51,419 nucleotides of DNA, from NCBI RefSeq assembly GCF_009909155.2, contig NZ_JAAAPM020000029.1, forward strand, positions 1 through 51,419, written 5' to 3'. The notes under the pieces are model-generated. The model had not been told where the DNA came from. It searched no databases and saw only the letters and a list, made by a program, of their open reading frames with translations. The translations under genes and the position numbers were made by a program. The stretch is from Flavobacterium undicola (GTDB lineage Bacteria; Bacteroidota; Bacteroidia; Flavobacteriales; Flavobacteriaceae). Positions within the stretch are counted from its first letter, which is position 1, and each line of letters begins with the position of its first letter. Below are positions 43,446-51,419 of this stretch, piece after piece.

Positions 43446-46405
43446 TCACTCAACCATTTAAATAAAATTGTTTCTAAATCAGAAACAATAATAGGCTTTG
43501 TAATATAATCATTCATCCCCGATTTTAAGCATTGTTCTTTTTCTTCTACAAATATTCCTGCTGTCAGGGCAACAATAGGAGTAAAACTATTTTGTTCTAT
43601 TTTTCTAATTTCATAAGTGGCCTCAAATCCGTTTTTATTAGGCATTTGAATATCCATCAAAATAATATCCGGTTGTTGAATTTTATATTGTTCAATAGCT
43701 TCATCACCATCAATAGCTTCTAGAATAAGACAATCAGGAATGATTTTTTGAATCAATGTTTTTGCTAAAAACATATTAATTCTATTGTCCTCAACAATTA
43801 AAACTTTTTTGGTTCCTAAAATATTTTTCATAATTGACTCATCATTTGTTTTCAGCAATTGCTGATTTTGCATATCCGATTTTTTTAATCTGATGTTAAA
43901 ATAAAAATTACTGCCTTGTCCGAAAGTGCTTTCTAATTGTAAAGTGGAACTCATTAAACTCAAAAGCTGATTAGAAATAGCTAATCCAAGTCCTGTTCCT
44001 CCAAACTGACGACTCGTAGAATTATCTTCTTGTTCGAAAGAATGAAAGATTTTGTCTTGGTTCTTGGGCTGAATCCCAATTCCAGTATCTTTTACAGAAA
44101 AGCAAAGATTGATAAAATGGTCTTCGACGGGTAAAATGGTTTTGATTTCTAATCGTATTTCTCCTTTTTGGGTGAACTTTATGGCGTTTCCCAATAAATT
44201 AATAATAATTTGCTTTATCCGTAATGTATCAACAAACAAAAACTGTGGCACATTCTCTTCAATATTTAAAACCAAATCAATTTGTTTTTGACTTGCCTGA
44301 TACTTAAACAATGAAATCACCTGAGTTGTTAATGCAAACAGGTCGATTTCTTCTATTTTTAATTCTAATTTTCCTGCTTCAATTTTAGAAAAATCCAATA
44401 TATCATTTACAATATCCATCAATGTAGTTGCCGATTCATTAATTGTCAGCATATATTTAAGTTGGGTTTCTGCTAATTTTGATTCCATTAACAACGAAGT
44501 AAAGCCTATAATCCCATTCAACGGAGTTCTGATTTCATGACTCATATTAGCCAGGAAATCTGTTTTCGATTTATTAGCTGCTTCGGCTTGATCTTTGGCT
44601 TTTTTAATTTCAAAATCCATCATTTTTTGCTTTGTAACATCAATAAAACTAATAACGACCTCTTGAATATCTCCATTATCATCAAGCATTGGAAATCCGT
44701 TTACTAAAACCCAAACAATCGTTTTTTTAATAGGTTCAATAATTCCTAATGGGAAATTTTTAATCGCTCTTTTAGAATGAATAATCTGATTGATAGGATG
44801 ATTTTCAATCTGCATTTCTGAATAATCCTCATTCAAAAAATTCCATTTTAAAGATTCATTATTGCCTGACATCAATTCTTCGGTAGTATAACCTAATAAT
44901 TCGGCCGATTTACTATTGCACATAATAATAGTGCCATGAGCATCATAAACCACAATTCGTGCTTCAAGATTATCTAATAAACCACTATATCTTTCTTTAT
45001 TTTTTAGCAAAGCCTCGTCAGCAATTTTTTGTTCGGTAATATCTCTGGAGATAACTATAAAGTGTTTTTCTTTACTTTCATCTTCTTTCATAGGAGCTAA
45101 TGATAACTCAAACCAACATTTGCCAATGCTTAACTCTAATGAATATTGTTTTCCTCTGGAGAAACCTTTTTCATTTGCTTCTTTTAATGCTGAGAGACAA
45201 ACAGCGGCAGCATCTGCAGGTAGGACTTCAATAATCTTTTTATCAAGAAACTCAGACGGCGGCAATAATAACAAATCATTTTTTGGAGTATAATAATTAA
45301 AAATCGTTCCTTCTAAATCAATTTCAAACATCATATCTGGAATAGCTTCAATAATAGCTTCCATCTTTTTACTGGTTTTAACAAACTTATCTTCGGCTTG
45401 TTTACGCTGGGTGATATCAGTAATGGTTCCAATAAGCCCTATGATTTTATTTTCGGCATTGGTTTCGGGAGTTGCCTGACCTATTACCCAAACAATGGTT
45501 CCGTCAGCTTTCATAAAACGATATTCTAAAACCGACCTTTGTCTATTTCCTACTACTTTTTTCCATTCGTTATACAATTTGATCCGATCTTCAGGATGAA
45601 TCGCTATATACCAACCGCTACCCATGGATTCATCATAAGTAATTCCTACTATTTGAGTCCAACGTTGGTTGACATAAGTTGTAGCTCCAGTCAAATCGGT
45701 TCTATAAATCCCTACAGGAGAAACTTCGGTTAGTGTATGAAATCTTTTTTCGCTTTGAACAACAGCCTCTTCAGCTTGTTTTCTCTTTATTTCTTCTTCA
45801 AAAAACTCTAAAGCAAAAGAGACATCTGTAGTAGCATTGTTTAGTAGACTTATTTCTTCATCATCAAAATAATTTTTCTCGGCAGCATAAATCATAAAAA
45901 CACCTATTGTCTTATCAAACATTTTAATAGGTAAGGCAATCAGGGAACGATAGTCTCTTTTTAAAGCTTCTACTCTCCACAACTCCGTATTAGAGTCGTC
46001 TTCAATAGCATTACAAACATAATAACTCCCTTTTCTAATAGCTATTCCGGCAGGTCCTCTTCCTGTTTCTTTTTCAATTTTGGTAGAAATTGTTTTTATC
46101 ATCGACAAATATTCTTGATCATAACCTGCCATTCCCACAGGAATTACATCTTGAGTATCCGGATCAATCATCCCAATCCAGGCCATTTGAAAACCTCCTA
46201 TTTCAACAGCAATATTGCAAACTTCTTTAAAAAGCTGATTTCTATCCTGCGCACGAACAATTATTTGATTGATCCGACTTATAAAAAGATACAAGCGTTT
46301 CACTTTATTCATTTTTTGTTCTTGAACATTTATCTTAGCCAATAAATCTTCATATGTAGGTTTTCCTTCTTTCATTCGATTAAGTATATACCAATATGTT
46401 TGCAT
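43442..46405 (-). CDS. Hybrid sensor histidine kinase (GAF-PAS-PAS-PAS-HK-REC)
   Basis: 987 residues with no membrane segment, so cytoplasmic. The order is GAF (about 40-205), three PAS domains (about 220-335, 345-460, 470-600) with PAC-like ends, HisKA with His623 (NMSHEIRTPLNG), HATPase (about 730-845; ATP-lid TGLGLAIS) and a receiver (about 865-985) with Asp918 (LMDIQMP) and a TKP lysine. An in-frame Met11 (46375) is an alternative start. No separate output regulator lies beside it. The GAF domain with a RGPAGIAIR motif is of the type fused to many soluble PAS kinases. The signal is unknown. Confidence 0.93.
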   Translation of the reverse strand: MQTYWYILNRMKEGKPTYEDLLAKINVQEQKMNKVKRLYLFISRINQIIVRAQDRNQLFKEVCNIAVEIGGFQMAWIGMIDPDTQDVIPVGMAGYDQEYLSMIKTISTKIEKETGRGPAGIAIRKGSYYVCNAIEDDSNTELWRVEALKRDYRSLIALPIKMFDKTIGVFMIYAAEKNYFDDEEISLLNNATTDVSFALEFFEEEIKRKQAEEAVVQSEKRFHTLTEVSPVGIYRTDLTGATTYVNQRWTQIVGITYDESMGSGWYIAIHPEDRIKLYNEWKKVVGNRQRSVLEYRFMKADGTIVWVIGQATPETNAENKIIGLIGTITDITQRKQAEDKFVKTSKKMEAIIEAIPDMMFEIDLEGTIFNYYTPKNDLLLLPPSEFLDKKIIEVLPADAAAVCLSALKEANEKGFSRGKQYSLELSIGKCWFELSLAPMKEDESKEKHFIVISRDITEQKIADEALLKNKERYSGLLDNLEARIVVYDAHGTIIMCNSKSAELLGYTTEELMSGNNESLKWNFLNEDYSEMQIENHPINQIIHSKRAIKNFPLGIIEPIKKTIVWVLVNGFPMLDDNGDIQEVVISFIDVTKQKMMDFEIKKAKDQAEAANKSKTDFLANMSHEIRTPLNGIIGFTSLLMESKLAETQLKYMLTINESATTLMDIVNDILDFSKIEAGKLELKIEEIDLFALTTQVISLFKYQASQKQIDLVLNIEENVPQFLFVDTLRIKQIIINLLGNAIKFTQKGEIRLEIKTILPVEDHFINLCFSVKDTGIGIQPKNQDKIFHSFEQEDNSTSRQFGGTGLGLAISNQLLSLMSSTLQLESTFGQGSNFYFNIRLKKSDMQNQQLLKTNDESIMKNILGTKKVLIVEDNRINMFLAKTLIQKIIPDCLILEAIDGDEAIEQYKIQQPDIILMDIQMPNKNGFEATYEIRKIEQNSFTPIVALTAGIFVEEKEQCLKSGMNDYITKPIIVSDLETILFKWLSD

Positions 46406-46537
46406 GATAAATATACTTAATAATAATCAGAAAAGTAGTAGGATTTTAAACAAAAGTACTACTGGAAATATATTTTTTATCCTTAAATTTGAACATCGCT
46501 GTGTTTAAACTTCTAATAAATAGCTCCGTTAAAAAAT

Positions 46538-47113
46538 ATGTCAGAAATACTTAAGAAACATTTAGAGAAGTTTATCCAAATAAATGAAGAAGAATTTCTG
46601 GAAATTGCTGCTTTTTTTAAAACAATAACTGTTCAAAAAAAAGAGAATCTACTCATTGAAGGTGCTATTTGCAAATCGCATTTTTTTGTTCTTGAAGGCT
46701 GTTTGAGAAAGTTTTTTATCAACGACAAAGGAATTGAACAAACCACCGAATTTGCCATAGAAAACTGGTGGATTACTGATAACATTGCCTACGAACATGG
46801 ATTAGCAACTTCTTTTTATATTCAGGCTGTCGAAAAATCAGAAATATTGGTTATTGAGCGCGAGGCCCAGGAAAAACTTTTAAAAGAATTCCCTAAAATG
46901 GAGCGCTATTTTAGATTCATTTATCAACGTGCTTACGCCGCTTCGCAAATGAGAATAAAATATCTATATGATTTTACAAAAGAAGAATTTTACGAACAGC
47001 TTTGTAAAAGCCAACCCGAATTTGTCCAACGCATTCCTCAATACCTCATTGCTTCTTTTTTGGGATTCTCCCCTGAATATTTAAGCGAAATCAGGAAAAA
47101 AAAGCGTTCTTAA
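46538..47113 (+). CDS. Crp/Fnr-type cyclic-nucleotide-binding-domain regulator
   Basis: 191 residues with a cNMP-binding fold at about 15-115 (SHFFVLEGCLRKFFINDKGIEQTTEFA) and a short C-terminal region ending in PQYLIASFLGFSPEYLSEIRKKK, the HTH type of the common Bacteroidetes Crp subfamily. It precedes the AhpD-like gene by 60 bp in the same direction; this pairing suggests control of the peroxidase-like protein. It is unrelated in detail to the cysteine-rich Crp at 28503. Confidence 0.9.
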   Translation: MSEILKKHLEKFIQINEEEFLEIAAFFKTITVQKKENLLIEGAICKSHFFVLEGCLRKFFINDKGIEQTTEFAIENWWITDNIAYEHGLATSFYIQAVEKSEILVIEREAQEKLLKEFPKMERYFRFIYQRAYAASQMRIKYLYDFTKEEFYEQLCKSQPEFVQRIPQYLIASFLGFSPEYLSEIRKKKRS

Positions 47114-47173
47114 ACCAGTTTAAGTTTTTACTGTTTCTTATTGCTGACCTTTGCTTTATTAAAATATAAAACT

Positions 47174-47614
47174 ATGAGCAAGCGAGTAAACATCAACGAA
47201 ACAGAACCCCAGGCTTTTAAAGCCATGTATGCCTTAGAAGGTTATTTAGGCACTATTCAATTATCAAAAATCGAGAAAGAATTAATTAAAATTCGTGCTT
47301 CCCAAATCAACGGCTGTGCCTTTTGTATCGATATGCACACTAAAGATGCACTTAAATACGGAGAAACTACCCAACGTATTTTTCTATTAAATGCCTGGCG
47401 CGAAACCCAATTATTTTCGGAAAAAGAAAAAACAATTTTGGCTATTACGGAAGAAATCACCTTGATTTCCAATAAAGGATTATCGGATGCAACTTATGCA
47501 AAAGCCGAACAATTTTTCGACCAAAACCAAATTGCACAAATTATTATGGCAGTAGTTACCATCAATGCCTGGAACAGAATTGCCGTAAGCACCAATTTAG
47601 AACCTGCTGAATAA
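47174..47614 (+). CDS. AhpD-like carboxymuconolactone decarboxylase-family protein
   Basis: 146 residues from MSKRVNINE (47174); an upstream in-frame ATG at 47141 lies in AT-rich sequence. The redox motif CAFCIDMH (Cys48, Cys51, His55) is that of the AhpD-like alkylhydroperoxidase core, and the C-terminal INAWNRIAV segment is typical. It likely reduces peroxides or other small electrophiles in the cytoplasm. It forms a probable two-gene unit with the Crp-like regulator. Confidence 0.9.
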   Translation: MSKRVNINETEPQAFKAMYALEGYLGTIQLSKIEKELIKIRASQINGCAFCIDMHTKDALKYGETTQRIFLLNAWRETQLFSEKEKTILAITEEITLISNKGLSDATYAKAEQFFDQNQIAQIIMAVVTINAWNRIAVSTNLEPAE

Positions 47615-47635
47615 AATTGGGCTACTAAATAAAAC

Positions 47636-47673
47636 ACCTCGCTTGAAGCAATTTAAGCGGGGTATCTGTTTTT
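47636..47673 (+). terminator. Terminator after the AhpD-like gene
   Basis: ACCTCGCTT (47636-47644) pairs with AAGCGGGGT (47655-47663), with one T-G pair and a 10-nt loop, then TATCTGTTTTT. It lies 22 bp past the stop codon. Confidence 0.6.
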
Positions 47674-47794
47674 AATCAGGATAGTTTTCTTTAAAGGCTT
47701 TTATATATTTGCTTACTCCATTAAAAAATGGAAAGCAATTAAAACCCAACTGGATTATTTCAGTTTTTATATAATTAATCAAAATTACCTTTTA

Positions 47795-49177
47795 ATGAAA
47801 AAAATTATTCTGTGTGCTTCACTAATTCTTTCACTTTCACTTTATTCTTTCAAAATTGATCCTCCAAAGGTGACTCAAAAAGAAACAAAAGTTAAAGCAC
47901 CTTTTGGAACCACTAAGATTAAAACTCCTGACTTTAGCAAATGTGCCACATTCTTAATCACTGATTTTGGCGCTATCAAAGGAGACCAAAATAAAACTAC
48001 CCAAGCCATTGCAAAGGCTATTGACCAGGCAAACAAAGCAGGAGGCGGAATTGTTGTTGTTCCGGAAGGAGAATGGCTTACCGGAAAAATCCACTTTAAA
48101 AGCAATGTCAATTTACATTTAAACAAAGGAGCTTTACTGCTTTTTTCAGATAATCCGAACGATTATTTACCTGCCGTACATTCCACCTGGGAAGGATTAG
48201 AATGCTACAATTATTCCCCATTAATTTATGCTTACCAATGTAAAAACATCGCTATTACCGGAGAAGGTGGCATTAAAGCAAAAATGGATTTTTGGAAAAA
48301 ATGGGCTGATCGTCCCGCAGGTCACATGAATAGTTTAAAAAGACTGTACAATTTATCAGGTCAAAATGTTCCTATTGAACAACGAGTGATGGTAAACGAT
48401 ACGGCAAATCTTCGTCCGCAATTTATTCAATTCAACCGAAGTGAAAACATTTTACTTGATGGAATTTCAATAACCAATAGTCCGTTTTGGACCGTTCATA
48501 TGTATCTTTCTAAGGATATTATTATTCGAAATCTAAACATCTATGCACATGGTCATAACAACGATGGTTTTGATCCTGAAATGAGTCAGAACATCTTAGT
48601 AGAAAACGTAACTTTCGACCAGGGTGATGATGCCATTGCCGTAAAATCAGGAAGAAATCCTGAAGGATGGCGCTCAAAAACTCCAACAAAAAACTTAATT
48701 ATTCGAAATTGCATCATCAAAAACGGACACCAATTATTGGCCGTGGGAAGTGAACTTTCTGGCGGAATAGAAAATGTTTTCATTGACAATTGCGAAGTTT
48801 TAGACGGAGCAAAAATGTTCAATTTGGTATTCATTAAAACCAATGAACGCATGGGCGGTTATGTGAAAAACATTTATGTTCAAAACATTAAAGGAAGCAA
48901 ATTGGATTTTGGAATTCTGGGCATTGAAACCGATGTTTTGTACCAATGGAAAAATTTAGTCCCAACAGTGGAACGTCGTTTAACGCCTATCTCGAATGTG
49001 TATTCGACCAATGTTCATGCTAAAAACGTAAAATTCATTTCCAGAATTAAAGGTGAAAAAGAATTACCTATTAAAAATATCTTTCTTAAAAACGTAACGG
49101 CAGATACGATTCAGGATAGTGAAAAACATAGCAATGAAAACGTACTTAATTTTAACGTATCTCCTAAGACAAAATAA
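47795..49177 (+). CDS. Exported GH28 pectinase (polygalacturonase/rhamnogalacturonase type)
   Basis: 460 residues with a signal peptide (about 1-19) and a right-handed beta-helix. GH28 catalytic motifs are present: NNDGFD (Asp257, Asp260), DQGDDAI (Asp278, Asp279), and His312 in GHQLLAVGSE, where many family members have GHG. The long N-terminal region and the SELSGG segment resemble exo-acting GH28 enzymes. It is 20 bp before a GH43 gene, so the pair probably trims pectin side chains. Substrate is inferred. Confidence 0.9.
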   Translation: MKKIILCASLILSLSLYSFKIDPPKVTQKETKVKAPFGTTKIKTPDFSKCATFLITDFGAIKGDQNKTTQAIAKAIDQANKAGGGIVVVPEGEWLTGKIHFKSNVNLHLNKGALLLFSDNPNDYLPAVHSTWEGLECYNYSPLIYAYQCKNIAITGEGGIKAKMDFWKKWADRPAGHMNSLKRLYNLSGQNVPIEQRVMVNDTANLRPQFIQFNRSENILLDGISITNSPFWTVHMYLSKDIIIRNLNIYAHGHNNDGFDPEMSQNILVENVTFDQGDDAIAVKSGRNPEGWRSKTPTKNLIIRNCIIKNGHQLLAVGSELSGGIENVFIDNCEVLDGAKMFNLVFIKTNERMGGYVKNIYVQNIKGSKLDFGILGIETDVLYQWKNLVPTVERRLTPISNVYSTNVHAKNVKFISRIKGEKELPIKNIFLKNVTADTIQDSEKHSNENVLNFNVSPKTK

Positions 49178-49197
49178 TTTCTAAAAATCTAGTTTTC

Positions 49198-50610
49198 ATG
49201 TTTTTAAAAAACAGTAAAAAGACAATACTGACAATAGCATTCTTTAGTATTTATACTTTGGCTACAGCCCAAAAAGGAAAAATTGACGCTATTTATTCGG
49301 GAATTCCATGGTTTGACAACAATGGAAATGTCGTTAGCGCGCATGGAGCTAACATTATAAAAGACAACGGCAAATACTACCTTTTTGGAGAATACAAAAG
49401 CGACGATAATAATGCTTTTAATGGATTTAGTTGTTATTCTTCAACTGATTTATACAACTGGAAATTTGAAAAAATGGCCTTGCCTGTACAAAAATCAGGT
49501 AATTTAGGTCCAAATCGTGTTGGCGAAAGACCTAAAGTGATGAAATGTCCTAAAACCGGAGAATACATCATGTACATGCACGCCGATGACCTTAAATACA
49601 AAGACCAATATGTGGGTTATGCAACCTCAAAAACCATCAATGGCGAATATACTTTCCAAGGGCCAGTACTTTTTGATGGCAAACCCATCAAAAAATGGGA
49701 TATGGGTACTTTTCAAGATACCGATGGCAGCGGTTACATCATTACGCACTCGGGAAATTTATATAAACTGAGTGATGATTACAAAAGTGTAACTGAACAA
49801 TTGGTAAAAGATATGACATCGCATTGCGAAGCACCGGTGATCATTAAAAAAGACAATACTTATTTTTGGTTAGGTTCTGAATTAACTTCTTGGGAACGAA
49901 ATGATAATTACTATTTTACTGCTACTTCATTAAAAGGGCCTTGGAAATCTCAAGGTATTTTTGCTCCTAAAGATTCATTAACCTGGAATTCGCAATCTAC
50001 ATTTGTACTTCCAATCGTCGGTTCAAAAGACACCACTTATCTATTCATGGGAGATCGTTGGGCTTTTCCTCGTCAAAATTCGGCGGCGACTTATGTTTGG
50101 CAACCACTTTTAGTAACCGGAACCAGTATTTCACTTCCGGATTACAAACAAAGTTGGCAAATAGATATTGCAAAAGGTACTTGGTCTACATCAAAGATAA
50201 ACGGAATCGAAATTGAAAATACTGATACCAAAGCGATTCAATATTCAGGGAATTGGTCACAAGATAAATCGTCCAAAATAAGTCAATCAGATGCTAAAGG
50301 AGCTTCTTTTTCAGTTGATTTTAAGGGAACGCAAGTTGGTTTTTATGGCACTTCAAAAGTAGATGGCGGTTATGCTTCTATCGTAATCAAAAATAAAAAA
50401 GGAAAAACTATACTATCGTCCACTATTGATATGTATTGCAAATACACCGAAAACGCTTTAAAATTCCTTAGTCCTGTTTTACCAAAAGGAAACTATAACA
50501 TAACAGTTAGTGTAGTGGGAGAACACGGGAATTGGTACAAAAAAGACGGAACTGGTTTTGGAAGCACAGGAAATTTTGTTTCAGTAGACAAAATAATCGT
50601 TAAGAAATAA
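49198..50610 (+). CDS. Exported GH43-like exo-galactanase-type enzyme with C-terminal binding domain
   Basis: 470 residues: a signal peptide ending TATAQ (residue 25), a GH43-like five-bladed propeller (about 30-325) and a jelly-roll domain (about 338-470) resembling a carbohydrate-binding module. The usual base Asp (in a DP motif) is replaced by SAHGANI (48-53), as in the GH43 exo-beta-1,3-galactanase subgroup. Asp168 (KWDMGTF) and Glu211 (HCEAPV) match the pKa modulator and acid. It is co-directional with the GH28 gene and followed by a strong terminator. Galactan or another RG-I side chain is a likely substrate. Confidence 0.85.
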   Translation: MFLKNSKKTILTIAFFSIYTLATAQKGKIDAIYSGIPWFDNNGNVVSAHGANIIKDNGKYYLFGEYKSDDNNAFNGFSCYSSTDLYNWKFEKMALPVQKSGNLGPNRVGERPKVMKCPKTGEYIMYMHADDLKYKDQYVGYATSKTINGEYTFQGPVLFDGKPIKKWDMGTFQDTDGSGYIITHSGNLYKLSDDYKSVTEQLVKDMTSHCEAPVIIKKDNTYFWLGSELTSWERNDNYYFTATSLKGPWKSQGIFAPKDSLTWNSQSTFVLPIVGSKDTTYLFMGDRWAFPRQNSAATYVWQPLLVTGTSISLPDYKQSWQIDIAKGTWSTSKINGIEIENTDTKAIQYSGNWSQDKSSKISQSDAKGASFSVDFKGTQVGFYGTSKVDGGYASIVIKNKKGKTILSSTIDMYCKYTENALKFLSPVLPKGNYNITVSVVGEHGNWYKKDGTGFGSTGNFVSVDKIIVKK

Positions 50611-50641
50611 TTACAGTCCAAACATCGAATAACAAGACATA

Positions 50642-50680
50642 AAAAAATCGGAAGAGGAGTTAATCCTGTTCCGATTTTTT
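50642..50680 (+). terminator. Bidirectional terminator after the GH43 gene
   Basis: An outer 12-bp stem (AAAAAATCGGAA 50642-50653, TTCCGATTTTTT 50669-50680) encloses an inner AGGA/TCCT stem with a GTTAA loop, and a T run follows. It lies between the GH43 stop and the convergent truncated rluD-like gene and can serve both. Confidence 0.9.
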
Positions 50681-50712
50681 TTATGTATTCAGACGTTTAA
50701 AAATCATTCAAA

Positions 50713-50998
50713 CTACTCCTCTTCTTCTGTAGCATGTGATTTGGAATAATTGCGCCATTTTTCGATACAATCTTGAAAATCCTGTGGTAATTCGGTATCA
50801 AAACGCATCAATTCTCCCGTATTCGGATGCACAAAACCCAATGTTTTTGCATGCAAAGCCTGTCTTGGTAAGATTTTAAAACAATTTTCAATAAACTGCT
50901 TGTATTTGGTAAACGTAGTTCCTTTTAAAATCAAATGACCACCATAGCGCTCATCATTGAATAATGGATGCCCAATGTGTTTCATGTGTGCCCTAATT
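50713..50998 (-). pseudogene. 3' fragment of an RluA/RluD-family pseudouridine synthase gene
   Basis: The readable part, IRAHMKHIGHPLFNDERYGG and onward, is the C-terminal third of RluD-type 23S rRNA pseudouridine synthases. The catalytic Asp domain and S4 domain would lie upstream. The frame holds for about 95 codons; just before the IRAH (50998) a TAA stop appears and all similarity ends, in sequence that leads to a transposase start at 51349. The gene is therefore broken at its 5' side, most simply by insertion. An open frame from an internal ATG (50985) exists but cannot make a working enzyme. Confidence 0.85.
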
Positions 50999-51348
50999 TA
51001 ATCTGTTTTTCACATTTTTAATGAGTACGAAATCAAAAGAAATTTCTCTATTATATTTTTTCCTTAAATACTCCATTCATTTTAAACTTGAAAAACAGAA
51101 ACAGCTTTTGCTTTATTATAATACAAAATAGATCCTAACTCCTACTTCTACCTCCCGTTTTTGAATCTCTATATCAAATGTCACACTACAGGTTGTTTTT
51201 TTTGTCTTTGGGATGGGCTATTCTTCCTATTCAAGGAACAAATGTAGAAATCATAACCTTTAAACATAATAGAAAAAATTGTGCAATAAAATTATTTTGA
51301 GTTAGTCATTTAGTTTCTGTATTTTTATGTCTTTAAAAACAGTCGTTA
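50999..51348. other. Non-coding junction between the broken rluD and the transposase start
   Basis: This 350-bp AT-rich stretch holds no gene-like frame. It probably contains the left end of the IS1595-like element; a possible boundary lies near 50998, where the rluD similarity stops, or near the GGTTGTTTTTTTTGTC stretch at about 51191. No clear terminal inverted repeat can be fixed from one end alone. Confidence 0.35.
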
Positions 51349-51419
51349 TGGAAGTATTTGAAGGACAAAGCATACTAAACTTTATAAAAGAATTGCCAAA
51401 TGATGAAGCTTGCAAAGCT
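51349..51419 (+). CDS. 5' end of an IS1595-family (ISXO2-like) transposase (partial, runs off right edge)
   Basis: The 23 complete codons read MEVFEGQSILNFIKELPNDE and then ACK. This closely matches the usual start of IS1595/ISXO2-like transposases (M..F.GQ..L.F....D..CK), which is followed by a zinc ribbon and DDE/N domain that lie outside the window. The gene points away from the truncated rluD fragment. The family call rests on the N-terminus only. Confidence 0.65.

Overview
The window reads as chromosomal DNA of a Flavobacterium-like member of the Bacteroidetes. The signs are low G+C, SusC/SusD proteins, a FecR/ECF sigma pair, a Nudix-type AraR regulator, promoters of the TAnnTTTG type, and intergenic repeats of a kind I associate with flavobacteria. 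No tRNA, rRNA or CRISPR array was seen.

Region 1 (about 0.5-26 kb) is a complete L-arabinan/arabinose utilisation locus. On the minus strand, araB-araD-araA-aldose epimerase form one operon (5895 to 528). GH51-GH43-GH43-GH51-GH51 form a second (13680 to 6027). FecR-SusC-SusD-GH43 endo-arabinanase form a third block (22017 to 13896), interrupted by the decayed tail of another GH51 gene (15522-15750). An ECF sigma factor lies divergent to fecR, followed by araR; transketolase lies on the minus strand beyond it. Surface endo-arabinanase and SusCD would capture arabinan, exported GH51/GH43 enzymes would release arabinose, AraA/B/D would convert it to D-xylulose-5-phosphate, and transketolase would pass this to central metabolism. 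A 19-bp motif AAGTGT-N7-ACACTT (or close variants) occurs at five promoters of exactly these units and is proposed as the AraR operator.

Region 2 (26-36 kb) holds a GapN-like aldehyde dehydrogenase and then a dispersed sulfane-sulfur/respiration group: single-domain rhodanese, Crp/Fnr regulator, TauE/SafE exporter, cytochrome bd oxidase, a metallo-beta-lactamase protein fused to two rhodanese domains, a DUF2892 membrane protein, thioredoxin and a DUF6132 membrane protein. A second motif, GTnAC-N4-GTnAC, sits at matching distances upstream of a TAnnTTTG-like box at two of these promoters. An unrecognised 254-aa protein (30104-30868) lies between TauE and cydB.

Region 3 (36-43.4 kb) is a TetR-TolC-HlyD-ATPase-ATPase-permease-permease efflux operon resembling E. 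coli cecR-ybhGFSR. It is interrupted by a 555-bp MITE-like element with 51-bp terminal inverted repeats; a single copy of that terminal repeat also lies at 252-303. Region 4 (43.4-50.6 kb) has a hybrid sensor kinase, a second Crp-like regulator with an AhpD-like protein, and a GH28-GH43 pectin side-chain pair. The window ends in a truncated rluD-type gene and the start of an IS1595-like transposase; it begins with the start of a probable IS110-type transposase.
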